Assembly: GCA_902765395.1 (NCBI GenBank)
Contig: CACWZP010000019.1
Location: 1-64,000, forward strand
DNA length: 64,000 bases
From: an uncultured Eubacteriales bacterium
GTDB lineage: Bacteria > Bacillota > Clostridia > Christensenellales > Aristaeellaceae
Direction: 5' to 3'
The notes under the pieces were generated by a model. It saw nothing but the letters and a program-made list of their open reading frames with translations. It was not told the DNA's origin and made no database searches. Position 1 is the stretch's first letter. Each line of letters opens with the position of its first letter. Below are positions 56,989 through 64,000 of this stretch, one piece after another. The position numbers were made by a program, and so were the translations under genes.

Positions 56989-57876
56989 ATGCGGATAATC
57001 TGCATCGATGACGAGCGGCTGATCCTGGAGCGCACGGTTTCGCTGTGCCGGGAGCTTCCGGAAACGGAGGAGGCCGTGGGCTTTACCCATCCCCGCAAGG
57101 CGCTGGAATGGGTGGCGGAGCACCCCGTCGACCTGGCGCTGCTGGACGTGGAAATGCCGGGGATGAGCGGCATCGAGCTGGCGGCGGCCATCAAGGAAAG
57201 GCGGCCGGATGCCGCCATCATCTTCGTGACGGCCTATCCCAAGTATGCGGTGGACGCCTTTGCGGTGCGGGCCTCGGGCTATCTACTCAAGCCCGTCACG
57301 AAGGAAGCCCTGGAGTCAGACGTGACCCACGCGCTTTCCGGCAGGCGCAAGCCGCTGGAGGGCCATGTGGTGGTGCGCACCTTCGGCGGCTTCGACGTGC
57401 GGGCGGACGGCAGGACGGTGGAGTTTCGGCCCGCCAAGTGCAGGGAGATCCTGGGCTACCTGGTGGACAGGCAGGGAGCGACGGTCACGAAGGCGGAGCT
57501 GTTCGCAGCGCTGTGGGAGAATCGCCCCTACGACCGGGGCATGCAGAAGCAGCTGGACAACTACGTGCGCTCCCTGCGAACCACCCTGAGGGAATACGGG
57601 ATCGAGGACATGCTTGAAATGGGTCGGGGCACGCTGCGCGTGCGGCCGGAGCACTTTGTCTGCGACCTGTATCGCTTTCTGGAGGGGGACCAGGATGTGG
57701 TGCAGAGCTATCGGGGCGAGTACATGAGCGCTTGGTCCTGGGCTAGCATGACGGAGAGCCTGCTGACCTGGAGAAGGCGGGGGGGCATAATTATTAAATG
57801 CATGTTAAATCGCAAAAGCAGCCGGCTTTTGCGATTTTTTAATGGACAATCAATGGACATCGCCTGTTACACATAG
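56989..57876 (+). CDS. response regulator with a winged-helix DNA-binding domain
   Basis: The 295 residues begin with a REC domain (about 1-118: CIDDER, phospho-acceptor Asp53 in LLDVEMPGMSG, VTAYPKYAVDA, LLKPVTK). Then comes an OmpR/SARP-like winged helix (about 130-225: RTFGGFDVRADGRTVEFRPAKCREILGYLV ...). No sensor kinase is adjacent. The frame runs 27 residues past the expected end through a terminator at 57807; one base less in the G7 run at 57779-57785 would stop it at TAA a few codons on. The ribosome site is weak (AGAGAG). Confidence 0.82.
   Translation: MRIICIDDERLILERTVSLCRELPETEEAVGFTHPRKALEWVAEHPVDLALLDVEMPGMSGIELAAAIKERRPDAAIIFVTAYPKYAVDAFAVRASGYLLKPVTKEALESDVTHALSGRRKPLEGHVVVRTFGGFDVRADGRTVEFRPAKCREILGYLVDRQGATVTKAELFAALWENRPYDRGMQKQLDNYVRSLRTTLREYGIEDMLEMGRGTLRVRPEHFVCDLYRFLEGDQDVVQSYRGEYMSAWSWASMTESLLTWRRRGGIIIKCMLNRKSSRLLRFFNGQSMDIACYT
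57807..57841 (+). terminator. intrinsic terminator inside the end of the response regulator frame
   Basis: A 13-bp perfect stem (AAATCGCAAAAGC / GCTTTTGCGATTT) with a 5-nt loop runs into a T-tract. It lies upstream of the present stop codon at 57876. Confidence 0.85.
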
Positions 57877-57903
57877 ATGTAGGAGGAATATGCCTGCCGG
57901 GGA

Positions 57904-58878
57904 TCACATATGCTGCAGCCCCTCCAGAAATGCCGCGGCGCGATCCACCCAGCCTTCGGCGGCGGTGCCGCTGCCGTCGCCCCAGCCGTGCCCGCCCTTC
58001 TCGATGATCTCGGCGCGGACGGGAATGCCCCGCTCTTGGAGCAGCCGCTCCAATGTCAGGCTGTGCGCTACGGGCACAGCGGGGTCGTCCTTGGCGTGGA
58101 CGAGATAGCAGGGCGGATAGCTGTCCGTCATGCAATCCGGGACATCGAAGGAACGGGCATAGGCTTCGTCAAATCCGGGACCGAACATGCGGCCCATGAA
58201 GTGCAGCCGGGCCTGCGGGTCGGGGATGAATTCAGGGGCGGTGGAGATGGCGGGGTAGATGGGGAACAGCGCGATTGGGCGCGGACAGCCGTACTTTGCC
58301 CAGCCGTTGGGCTCGGTGCCGTAGATGGTGACGAGGCTTCCGCCGGCAGAATAACCGTTGACCACGTAATCGGTATTGACGAGGCCAAATTCAGATGGAT
58401 TGGCCAGGATGAGCTTTACCGCCGCGGCCAGATCCTCCACCGGCGCGGGCAGCGTGACGCCCTCGCCAACCCGGTAATTCAGCGCAAAGACGTTATAGCC
58501 CAGCGCGTTCAGCCGGGCTCCGACCGGAAAGGACTCTACGGCGGAGCACACGCAGCTGTATCCGCCGCCAGAGACGCAGATGACAAAAGGTTTGTCGGAG
58601 GGCTGGTGCTCGGCGGGCAGGAAGAACAGCTTGGCATCGCGCTTGTCCCCTTGCCCTTGGGGGTAGACATCGTACAGCATCCGGCGCGTTGACGCCACCT
58701 GACACAGGCGTTCCAACCCGCGAAGCATGCTGTCCGCGTCCCAGGTGGGCTGGCTGGCGAGCATCTGGCTGATGGACATTTCCGCGGCCGGGCGGCCATC
58801 GTCGGTGTACCTGTACATCAGGTAGTCGACGCAGGCCTTCAGCTCCGGAATATCCGTGAGGCGGGTGCTGGCGTTCAT
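57904..58878 (-). CDS. alpha/beta hydrolase, probable carbohydrate esterase
   Basis: This is a 324-residue cytoplasmic hydrolase with no signal peptide. Ser177 in NGYSAGGS is the nucleophile, Asp264/265 in HAKDDPAVP and His297 in GGHGWG complete the triad, and SGGGY (about 103-107) is the oxyanion loop, as in BD-FAE and acetyl-xylan or feruloyl esterase-like proteins. Its place next to a LacI regulator and a sugar transporter fits removal of acyl groups from imported oligosaccharides. GGAGGG precedes the ATG. It lies 25 nt downstream of the lacI-type gene. Confidence 0.88.
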   Translation of the reverse strand: MNASTRLTDIPELKACVDYLMYRYTDDGRPAAEMSISQMLASQPTWDADSMLRGLERLCQVASTRRMLYDVYPQGQGDKRDAKLFFLPAEHQPSDKPFVICVSGGGYSCVCSAVESFPVGARLNALGYNVFALNYRVGEGVTLPAPVEDLAAAVKLILANPSEFGLVNTDYVVNGYSAGGSLVTIYGTEPNGWAKYGCPRPIALFPIYPAISTAPEFIPDPQARLHFMGRMFGPGFDEAYARSFDVPDCMTDSYPPCYLVHAKDDPAVPVAHSLTLERLLQERGIPVRAEIIEKGGHGWGDGSGTAAEGWVDRAAAFLEGLQHM

Positions 58879-58903
58879 CGAAAACCCTCCTTCGCTGTGT
58901 TCG

Positions 58904-59953
58904 TCAATTCCTGGGCTTGCAGCTGCCGCGGCAGACGAGGCGGACGGGGCAGACGACGTTCTGCGGCGGCCTCTCGTCGCCGTGGATGCGATCCCGGAGC
59001 AAATCGATGGCCTGGCGGGCCATCTCGGCAAAGTCACATTCCACGCTGCACAGGTCGGCGGGGAAGTGCTGCACGCCCTGGATGTTATCGAAGGAAACGA
59101 TGCCCACGTCCCAATCCTGGAGCAGCGGGGTCTGTTGGAGCACGGACTGGACGTGCCAGGCCTCCTCGTCGCAGAACACGAACAGGCCGTCCACGCCCTC
59201 CTCACGCCAGCGCAGGAGCCGGTTGGTTATGGAGGCGTGCCAGCTCAACACCGGCGCATCCTCACGGGTCGGGTCGAAGTGGATGTAGGTGTGGCGATCC
59301 TCCCGGGGAATGCCCGCCTCGTCGCAGGCGCGGTTGAAGCCCTCCAGGCGCTTTTCATAGCTGTATACGATGCGCAGGTTGGAAAGATAGGCCAGGTTGC
59401 GCCTGCCGTTGTGAATCAGATGGCTCACGGCCAGGTAAGCGCCCTGCTCCTCGTCGCTGGTCACGCTGTCGGCCACGTCCTCGCCCAGGGCGCGAGACAT
59501 CAGCACGAAGGGAATGCCCAGGGCGTTCAGGCGCTCAATGGTGCGCAGACTCTCATTGGTGGGGAAGAGCAGGATGCCGTCCACCCGCCGGGCCACGGCT
59601 GCCTCCACCATCTGCTCCTCCAGGTCCGCCCGGTCCCGGGAGCACATGAACAGCAGGCTGTAGTCCCGCATGGCGGCGGCGTCCTGGATGGTGTCGGCCA
59701 TGATGCCATAGAAGGGGTTGGACATGTTGCCCAGGATCACCGCCAGCGTGCGCGTGCGCCCGGAGCGCAGGGAGCTGGCGATGGCATTGCCCATGTAGCC
59801 CATTTCCCGGGCCACCTTCTGGATGCGCTCGCGGGTTTCGCGGGCGATGTCATCCTTGTTCCGAAGCGCGTGGGACACCGTGTTCACGGAATAGCCCGTT
59901 TCGCGGGCGATGTCCTGCATGGTGACGCGCTGAATGCCGCTTGATTGTCTCAT
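58904..59953 (-). CDS. LacI-family transcriptional regulator
   Basis: This is a 349-residue repressor. The N-terminal helix-turn-helix (about 10-33) reads VTMQDIARETGYSVNTVSHALRN, with the hinge helix at about 50-62 (NAIASSLRSG). The periplasmic-binding-protein-like effector domain (about 65-345) has SNPFYGIMADTIQ and VDGILLFPTN. The ligand is unknown; the divergent genes suggest an arabinose- or xylose-containing sugar. ACGGAGT lies 6 nt before the ATG. A -10 like TATAAT on the minus strand at 59995-60000 is its likely promoter. Confidence 0.92.
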   Translation of the reverse strand: MRQSSGIQRVTMQDIARETGYSVNTVSHALRNKDDIARETRERIQKVAREMGYMGNAIASSLRSGRTRTLAVILGNMSNPFYGIMADTIQDAAAMRDYSLLFMCSRDRADLEEQMVEAAVARRVDGILLFPTNESLRTIERLNALGIPFVLMSRALGEDVADSVTSDEEQGAYLAVSHLIHNGRRNLAYLSNLRIVYSYEKRLEGFNRACDEAGIPREDRHTYIHFDPTREDAPVLSWHASITNRLLRWREEGVDGLFVFCDEEAWHVQSVLQQTPLLQDWDVGIVSFDNIQGVQHFPADLCSVECDFAEMARQAIDLLRDRIHGDERPPQNVVCPVRLVCRGSCKPRN

Positions 59954-60064
59954 AGTATTACTCCGTTGAACGCCATATGGAAGCTTTTGTCAGCATTATA
60001 AGCGAACAATATTAATTTCCCTTTTGTGAAGAACACATTTTTACGAAAAAAACGCTTTTGCCCC

Positions 60065-60094
60065 TTGACAAGCACAAGAATACCATGCTATGAT
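60065..60094 (+). promoter_or_regulatory. promoter of the sugar transport operon
   Basis: TTGACA and TATGAT are 18 nt apart, with TGC before the -10. The operator palindrome starts 15 nt downstream. Confidence 0.83.
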
Positions 60095-60109
60095 TATCAC
60101 AGTCAAGAG

Positions 60110-60123
60110 CATTAACGTTAATG
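60110..60123 (+). promoter_or_regulatory. LacI-type operator
   Basis: The 14-bp perfect palindrome CATTAACGTTAATG has the central CG of LacI-family sites. It overlaps the expected transcription start, so the adjacent LacI protein would repress the operon here. Confidence 0.78.
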
Positions 60124-60245
60124 TTATCGTTTAGGAATTGGCGAATTTGCCATAAATCTGCATGATTGGTTAAGCCCTTGACCTCAGAACCCCGTTGAAT
60201 TGATTAGCGCCTGACGCTATTCAAATAATGAAGGAGGAAATTCCC

Positions 60246-61529
60246 ATGAAGAAACTGTTTGCTATGGCTCTGGTTCTCTGCATGCTGATCGGCACCTTTG
60301 CCGTCGCGTCCGCAGAGGAAGTGACCACCCTGACCATGTGGACGTTCATCGCCCAGCATCAGGAGTTCTTTGAGAAGGCCGCCGAGCGCTGGAACGGCGA
60401 CAACCCCGACCGTCCCATCGCCGTGGAAGTGACCACCATCGGCTATGACGACATGCACAACAAGCTGAAGGTCGCCCTGCAGGCCGACGAAGGCGCGCCT
60501 GATATGTGCGACGTAGAGCTGGGCCAGTTCCCGAACATTCTGGCTTTCTCCGACAAGCTGCTTGACCTGACCCCCGCGATGGAGCCCTACATGGCCGACC
60601 TTGTGCAGGCCCGCCTGGAGATCTACGCCAAGGACGGCAAGTACTACGGCGCTCCGCTGCACGTCGGCGCGATGGTTTGCTTCTATGACAAGGCCCTCCT
60701 GGAGAGCGCTGGCGTCAACTACGAAGATATCAAGACTTGGGACGACTGGTATGAGGCCGGCCTGAAGCTGAAGGAAGCCGATCCGGAAGCCTGGATGGGC
60801 ACCGTCGAGACCAGCACCCAGTGGGTCGCTTCCCTGATGCTGGCGCAGCAGGGCACCGACTGGCAGGATGGCGAGAACGCCTTCATCAACACCCCCGAAC
60901 TGGCCAAGGTCATCGACACCCAGAAGTCCTGGCTCGAGGCCGGCATCTGCGAAGTTTGCCCCGGCGGCCAGCCCGACACCGAGGAAGGCAAGGCCTACAT
61001 CGCCAACAACAAGATCGCCTGCGTCATCATGCCCTTCTGGTTCATGAGCCGCTTCACCGATGAAATCGGCGAGAGCTGCAAGGATCGCTACGTCCTGGCT
61101 CCCTGCCCCGTGTTCGAGGAAGGCCAGCTGCAGTCCATCGGCCAGGGCGGCACCGGCACCGTCGTGTACGCCAACGGCACCAATCCCGAGCTGTGCGCCG
61201 AGTTCCTGGCCTATGCCAAGGTTTCTCCCGAAGGCGAGGCTCAGATTTGGGACGTCATGGGCTTCGACCCCTGCAACACCTCCATCTGGGACGACGAGTC
61301 CATCATGAAGAAGGACGACAACAAGTTCAACCAGTACTTCATCGGCTATCCGATCGACGCCCTCCTGCCCATCAAGGACAACATCGGCTACATCCTGTCC
61401 ACCTCCATCAGCCCCACCATCAACAACTACCTGGGCACCACCCTGTGGAACGAGGTTTATGTGGATGGCGTGGATACCGCCGAGGCCCTGGAGACCGCTC
61501 AGGACGCCATCGACAGCGACCTGTTCTAA
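60246..61529 (+). CDS. extracellular sugar-binding protein of an ABC transporter
   Basis: This is a 427-residue family 1 solute-binding protein. A signal peptide (1-23, ending AVASAEE) directs export, but no lipobox Cys is present, unusual for a Gram-positive binding protein. The mature part shows LTMWTFIAQHQEFFEKAAERWN, the mid-region DKALLESAGVNYEDIKTWDDWYEAG, and many aromatic residues suited to sugar stacking. AAGGAGG lies 8 nt before the ATG. It is the first gene of the transport operon, with a hairpin after its stop. Confidence 0.92.
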   Translation: MKKLFAMALVLCMLIGTFAVASAEEVTTLTMWTFIAQHQEFFEKAAERWNGDNPDRPIAVEVTTIGYDDMHNKLKVALQADEGAPDMCDVELGQFPNILAFSDKLLDLTPAMEPYMADLVQARLEIYAKDGKYYGAPLHVGAMVCFYDKALLESAGVNYEDIKTWDDWYEAGLKLKEADPEAWMGTVETSTQWVASLMLAQQGTDWQDGENAFINTPELAKVIDTQKSWLEAGICEVCPGGQPDTEEGKAYIANNKIACVIMPFWFMSRFTDEIGESCKDRYVLAPCPVFEEGQLQSIGQGGTGTVVYANGTNPELCAEFLAYAKVSPEGEAQIWDVMGFDPCNTSIWDDESIMKKDDNKFNQYFIGYPIDALLPIKDNIGYILSTSISPTINNYLGTTLWNEVYVDGVDTAEALETAQDAIDSDLF

Positions 61530-61553
61530 TCTGAATCCTTCGTAACCTTTACA

Positions 61554-61590
61554 GCATGGGAGCGGAGCTTTGCTCCCTCCCATGCCTTTA
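61554..61590 (+). terminator. intercistronic hairpin after the binding-protein gene
   Basis: GCATGGGAGcGGAGC and GCTCCcTCCCATGC form a long stem followed by CTTTAT. It probably reduces permease synthesis relative to the binding protein. Confidence 0.75.
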
Positions 61591-61659
61591 TGTGACGGGG
61601 GCCTGCATGAGGGCCCTTGACGCGATCGAAAGAAAAACCAACAAGAGAGGGGTTATTCG

Positions 61660-62853
61660 ATGCAAGCTCAAGCGGTTGTGCCGCGCACGCGCGGCGACGG
61701 CAGGCGGGCGCTCGTCCTGCTGATCTGCGGAGCGCTGTTGCTGGTGATCGGCATTGTGGGCCTGTTCTCGCTGCAGGGCAAGGCCGTGCGCTTTGACAGC
61801 GCCTATGATTCCCACGGCGATCTGAGTCCGTTCTTCTTTGGCACCCTGGAGGAGGGCCAGAGCTATTCCTTCCTGCAGAATCTGTGGCTGGGCGTGGCTC
61901 GCTATCGGCTGTGGGTGATCCTGGCGGGCCTGGCTTTGATCGTGGCCTATGTGGCGCTGAACCGCGACCTGCTCTATTCCCAGAGCGTGGCGCCCTATGT
62001 GTTCGTGCTGCCCTTCATCATCACCTTCCTGGTGTTCTTCCTCTATCCGTTCATCTCCACCGTGATGATGAGCTTCCAGGAAATCACCGGCGCGGGCACG
62101 AAGTGGATCGGCCTGAAGAACTATCAGGATCTGTTCGCCAACAAGAACTTCTATACCGCGGTGCGCAACTCCGTGATCTACATGGTGCTGACCTGCGCCA
62201 TCCTGATCCCGGTGCCGATGCTGCTGGCCTATCTGGCCGAAACCGGGCTTTCCAAGATGGGCAAGCTGTTCAAGACCGTGGCCTTCATGCCGGTGCTGTG
62301 CTCCGTCGTGGTTGCCGGTATCATCTTCCGAATGATGTTCAGCGAGCTGGACGGCGCGATGATGAACCAGCTGCGCGGCGTGTTCGGCCTGAAGCCCATC
62401 ACCTGGCTGAAGGACCAGAACGGCTCCATGTTCGCCATGGTGCTGCTGTGCTTCTGGCGCTGGACCGGCATGAACATGCTGTATTACATGGCGGGCCTGA
62501 AGTCGATCTCCAAGGAGCTCTATGAGGCCGCGGACATCGACGGCGCCAACGGCGTGCAGAAGTTCACCAAGATCTGCCTGCCGCTTTTGAAGCCCACGAC
62601 CATTTACGTGCTGACCATTTCCATCTACGCGGGCCTGGCGATGTTCACGGAGAGCTACATGATCTTCGGCGGCAACAACAGCCCCAAGAACTACGGCCTG
62701 ACCATCGTCGGCTACCTGTACCGCTACGGCTTTGAGAAGGTCGACAAGTTCGGCTTCGCCTCTGCCGTCGGCCTGGTGCTGCTGGCTGGCGCGTTGATCA
62801 TCACCCTGGTGCAGCTGCGCATCACCGGCGTGATCGGCAAGAAGGAGGACTGA
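61660..62853 (+). CDS. sugar ABC transporter permease (MalF/AraP type)
   Basis: This is a 397-residue membrane protein. Two extra N-terminal helices (about 17-38 and 84-104) precede the six-helix permease core, as in MalF-like proteins. The EAA loop EAADIDGANGVQKFTKICLPLLKPT (about 285-308) marks contact with an ATPase, which is not in the window and must be shared (MsmX-type). AGAGGGG lies 7 nt before the ATG. The second permease follows after 2 nt. Confidence 0.92.
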   Translation: MQAQAVVPRTRGDGRRALVLLICGALLLVIGIVGLFSLQGKAVRFDSAYDSHGDLSPFFFGTLEEGQSYSFLQNLWLGVARYRLWVILAGLALIVAYVALNRDLLYSQSVAPYVFVLPFIITFLVFFLYPFISTVMMSFQEITGAGTKWIGLKNYQDLFANKNFYTAVRNSVIYMVLTCAILIPVPMLLAYLAETGLSKMGKLFKTVAFMPVLCSVVVAGIIFRMMFSELDGAMMNQLRGVFGLKPITWLKDQNGSMFAMVLLCFWRWTGMNMLYYMAGLKSISKELYEAADIDGANGVQKFTKICLPLLKPTTIYVLTISIYAGLAMFTESYMIFGGNNSPKNYGLTIVGYLYRYGFEKVDKFGFASAVGLVLLAGALIITLVQLRITGVIGKKED

Positions 62854-62855
62854 CC

Positions 62856-63722
62856 ATGAACAAGAAAATGTCCAATCCCGTCGCGAAGGTGCTGCTGGGA
62901 ATCTTCTTCGTCATCCTCTGCATACTGTTCCTCATTCCGCTGTACGCGCTGCTGCTGGGCACCTTCAAGGGCGGCGCGGAGCTGTTCGTCAGCGGCCTGA
63001 ACCTGAACCCCACCTTTGAGCTTTTGCACACAAAGGCCTGGAAGTATCTGTTCACGGGCGTGATGTCAAACGGCGAATACAACCCCCACGATTACTTCCT
63101 CTGGTACAAGAACAGTCTGCTGGTGGTGCTGGTGCAGGGCAGCCTGACGCTGCTGCTGAGCTCCATGGTGGCCTACGGCCTGGCGAAGTACAACTTCAAG
63201 GGCAAGAATGTCATCTTCATGTGCGTGCTGATGGTGATGATGGTGCCGCTGGAGATCCTGATGCTGCCCATGTACACCCAGGTGAACGCCATGGGCCTGC
63301 GCAACTCCTACGCGGGCGTGATGCTGCCCTTCCTGGTCTCGATGAGCGCGGTGTTCTTCTTCCGACAGTTCCTCACGGGCATTCCCTATGAGATGATCGA
63401 GGCGGGCCGCATCGACGGCTGCACCGAGTACGGCGTGTTCTTCCGAATCATCATGCCGGTGATGAAGCCGGCCTACGCCTCCATGGCGGTGCTGACCGGC
63501 ATGGGCGCGTGGAACGCCCTGCTGTGGCCGATGCTGGTGCTTTCCGACATGAAGAAGTACACCATCCCAATCGGCCTGAACACGCTCTGGTCTCCCTACG
63601 GCAACAACTACGACCTGATGATCACCGGCTCCTGCTTCGCGATCCTGCCGCTTCTGCTGATCTACCTGTTCGCGCAGAGGTTCATCGTCGAGGGCATGAC
63701 CGCGGGCGCGGTGAAGGGCTGA
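62856..63722 (+). CDS. sugar ABC transporter permease (MalG/AraQ type)
   Basis: This is a 288-residue membrane protein with six transmembrane segments and the MalG-type EAA loop EAGRIDGCTEYGVFFRIIMPVMKPA (about 184-208). It pairs with the preceding permease to form the channel. GGAGG lies 7 nt before the ATG, inside the end of the upstream gene. The GH43 gene follows after 3 nt, so binding protein, permeases and enzyme form one operon. Confidence 0.92.
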   Translation: MNKKMSNPVAKVLLGIFFVILCILFLIPLYALLLGTFKGGAELFVSGLNLNPTFELLHTKAWKYLFTGVMSNGEYNPHDYFLWYKNSLLVVLVQGSLTLLLSSMVAYGLAKYNFKGKNVIFMCVLMVMMVPLEILMLPMYTQVNAMGLRNSYAGVMLPFLVSMSAVFFFRQFLTGIPYEMIEAGRIDGCTEYGVFFRIIMPVMKPAYASMAVLTGMGAWNALLWPMLVLSDMKKYTIPIGLNTLWSPYGNNYDLMITGSCFAILPLLLIYLFAQRFIVEGMTAGAVKG

Positions 63723-63725
63723 TCC

Positions 63726-64000
63726 ATGAGACGGCTTATGATCGCGGCGCTTGCGCTGATGCTGCTGGTGTCGGCATCGGCGCAGGCCGCCCAGGTGAAG
63801 TTTGGCAACGCCGGCGTCCACGATCCGTCCGTGCTGTATGACGACGGCACGTACTACATCTACGGCAGCCACATGCAGGCGGCGAAGTCGAAGGACTTGC
63901 AGGACTGGAAGCTGTTTTCCAAGCTGGACAAGTGCACCCTCCAGCCGAATTACGGCAGCGAGTTCAAGGAGGCCCTGACCTTTGCCGAGACGGGCACCTT
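63726..64000 (+). CDS. glycoside hydrolase family 43-like enzyme (5' part only)
   Basis: The first 91 codons of a gene cut by the window edge. It has a signal peptide (1-22, ending ASAQAA), so the enzyme is exported. VHDPSVLYDDGTYYIYGSH (about 31-49) is the GH43 start with the general-base Asp33, followed by AAKSKDLQDWKLF. Family members split alpha-L-arabinofuranosyl or beta-xylosyl bonds. The start lies 3 nt past the permease stop. Confidence 0.85.
   Translation, partial: MRRLMIAALALMLLVSASAQAAQVKFGNAGVHDPSVLYDDGTYYIYGSHMQAAKSKDLQDWKLFSKLDKCTLQPNYGSEFKEALTFAETGT

Noticed and set aside
57904-59205. Fusion of the esterase with an upstream Arg/Ser-rich region
   Set aside because: The upstream part is the lacI-type gene read in another frame; GGAGGG at 58885-58890 marks the true esterase start.

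Overview
The window is a GC-rich (by eye, not computed) chromosomal segment from a Gram-positive, Clostridia-like bacterium. The grounds are near-consensus AAGGAGG ribosome binding sites, a T-box leader on leuS, a tandem glycine riboswitch on glyA, a short HisG paired with HisZ, the SecG/FtsH/MurF set, secreted Ig-like proteins and AraP/AraQ-type sugar permeases. A Christensenellales-like gut lineage would fit, but that is an inference. I see no phage, IS transposase, CRISPR array, rRNA or tRNA gene. Most of the window is core genome, separated by intergenic palindromic repeats.

Layout. 0.1-4 kb (minus): a degenerate acyltransferase-like protein, a membrane protein, cob(I)alamin adenosyltransferase, an NlpC/P60 hydrolase, trmB. 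4-6.3 kb: two small plus-strand genes and a frameshifted HEAT-like gene. 6.7-20.7 kb (minus): leuS with its T-box, secG with a long acidic repeat tail, rsmI, a YdcF-like protein overlapping the RBS of an Arm/Rmt-type 16S rRNA methyltransferase, tgt, a small kinase coupled to rsmH, trpS, an ABC-F ATPase, a GNAT protein and a BI-1 protein. 20.8-31 kb: ddl-murF, a ferritin-like protein, ftsH, nagA, an Ig-like secreted protein, and the glycine riboswitch with glyA. 31-37.4 kb (minus): envelope and secreted proteins, a phospholipase D, rluF, a VWA lipoprotein. 37.8-41.7 kb (plus): rlmI, a damaged nuclease gene, a nucleoside phosphorylase, an AraC-GGDEF fusion.

41.9-49.8 kb (minus) is a compact histidine operon, hisZ-G-D-C-B-H-A-F-IE, with several overlapping start/stop codons. 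It covers every step except histidinol-phosphate phosphatase. 50.2-54.3 kb has a DUF4177/prohibitin pair, a membrane protein with a PT-rich linker, a second Ig-like secreted protein and a divergent XRE regulator. 54.5-57.9 kb has guaA, a small exported protein and an orphan response regulator. 57.9-64 kb is a carbohydrate locus: an esterase and a LacI repressor face a binding protein, two permeases and the start of a GH43 enzyme. A 14-bp palindrome lies just downstream of the promoter, so LacI-controlled arabinan or arabinoxylan use is the simplest reading.

The most unusual items are the chromosomal relative of aminoglycoside-resistance 16S methyltransferases (with two substituted conserved positions), the repeat-tailed SecG, the AraC-GGDEF fusion bracketed by twin-hairpin repeats, three genes damaged by small lesions (10-bp duplication, nonsense codon, G7 homopolymer), a Tgt with a rewritten pocket loop, and a strong TGC-TATAAT extended -10 signature across the window.
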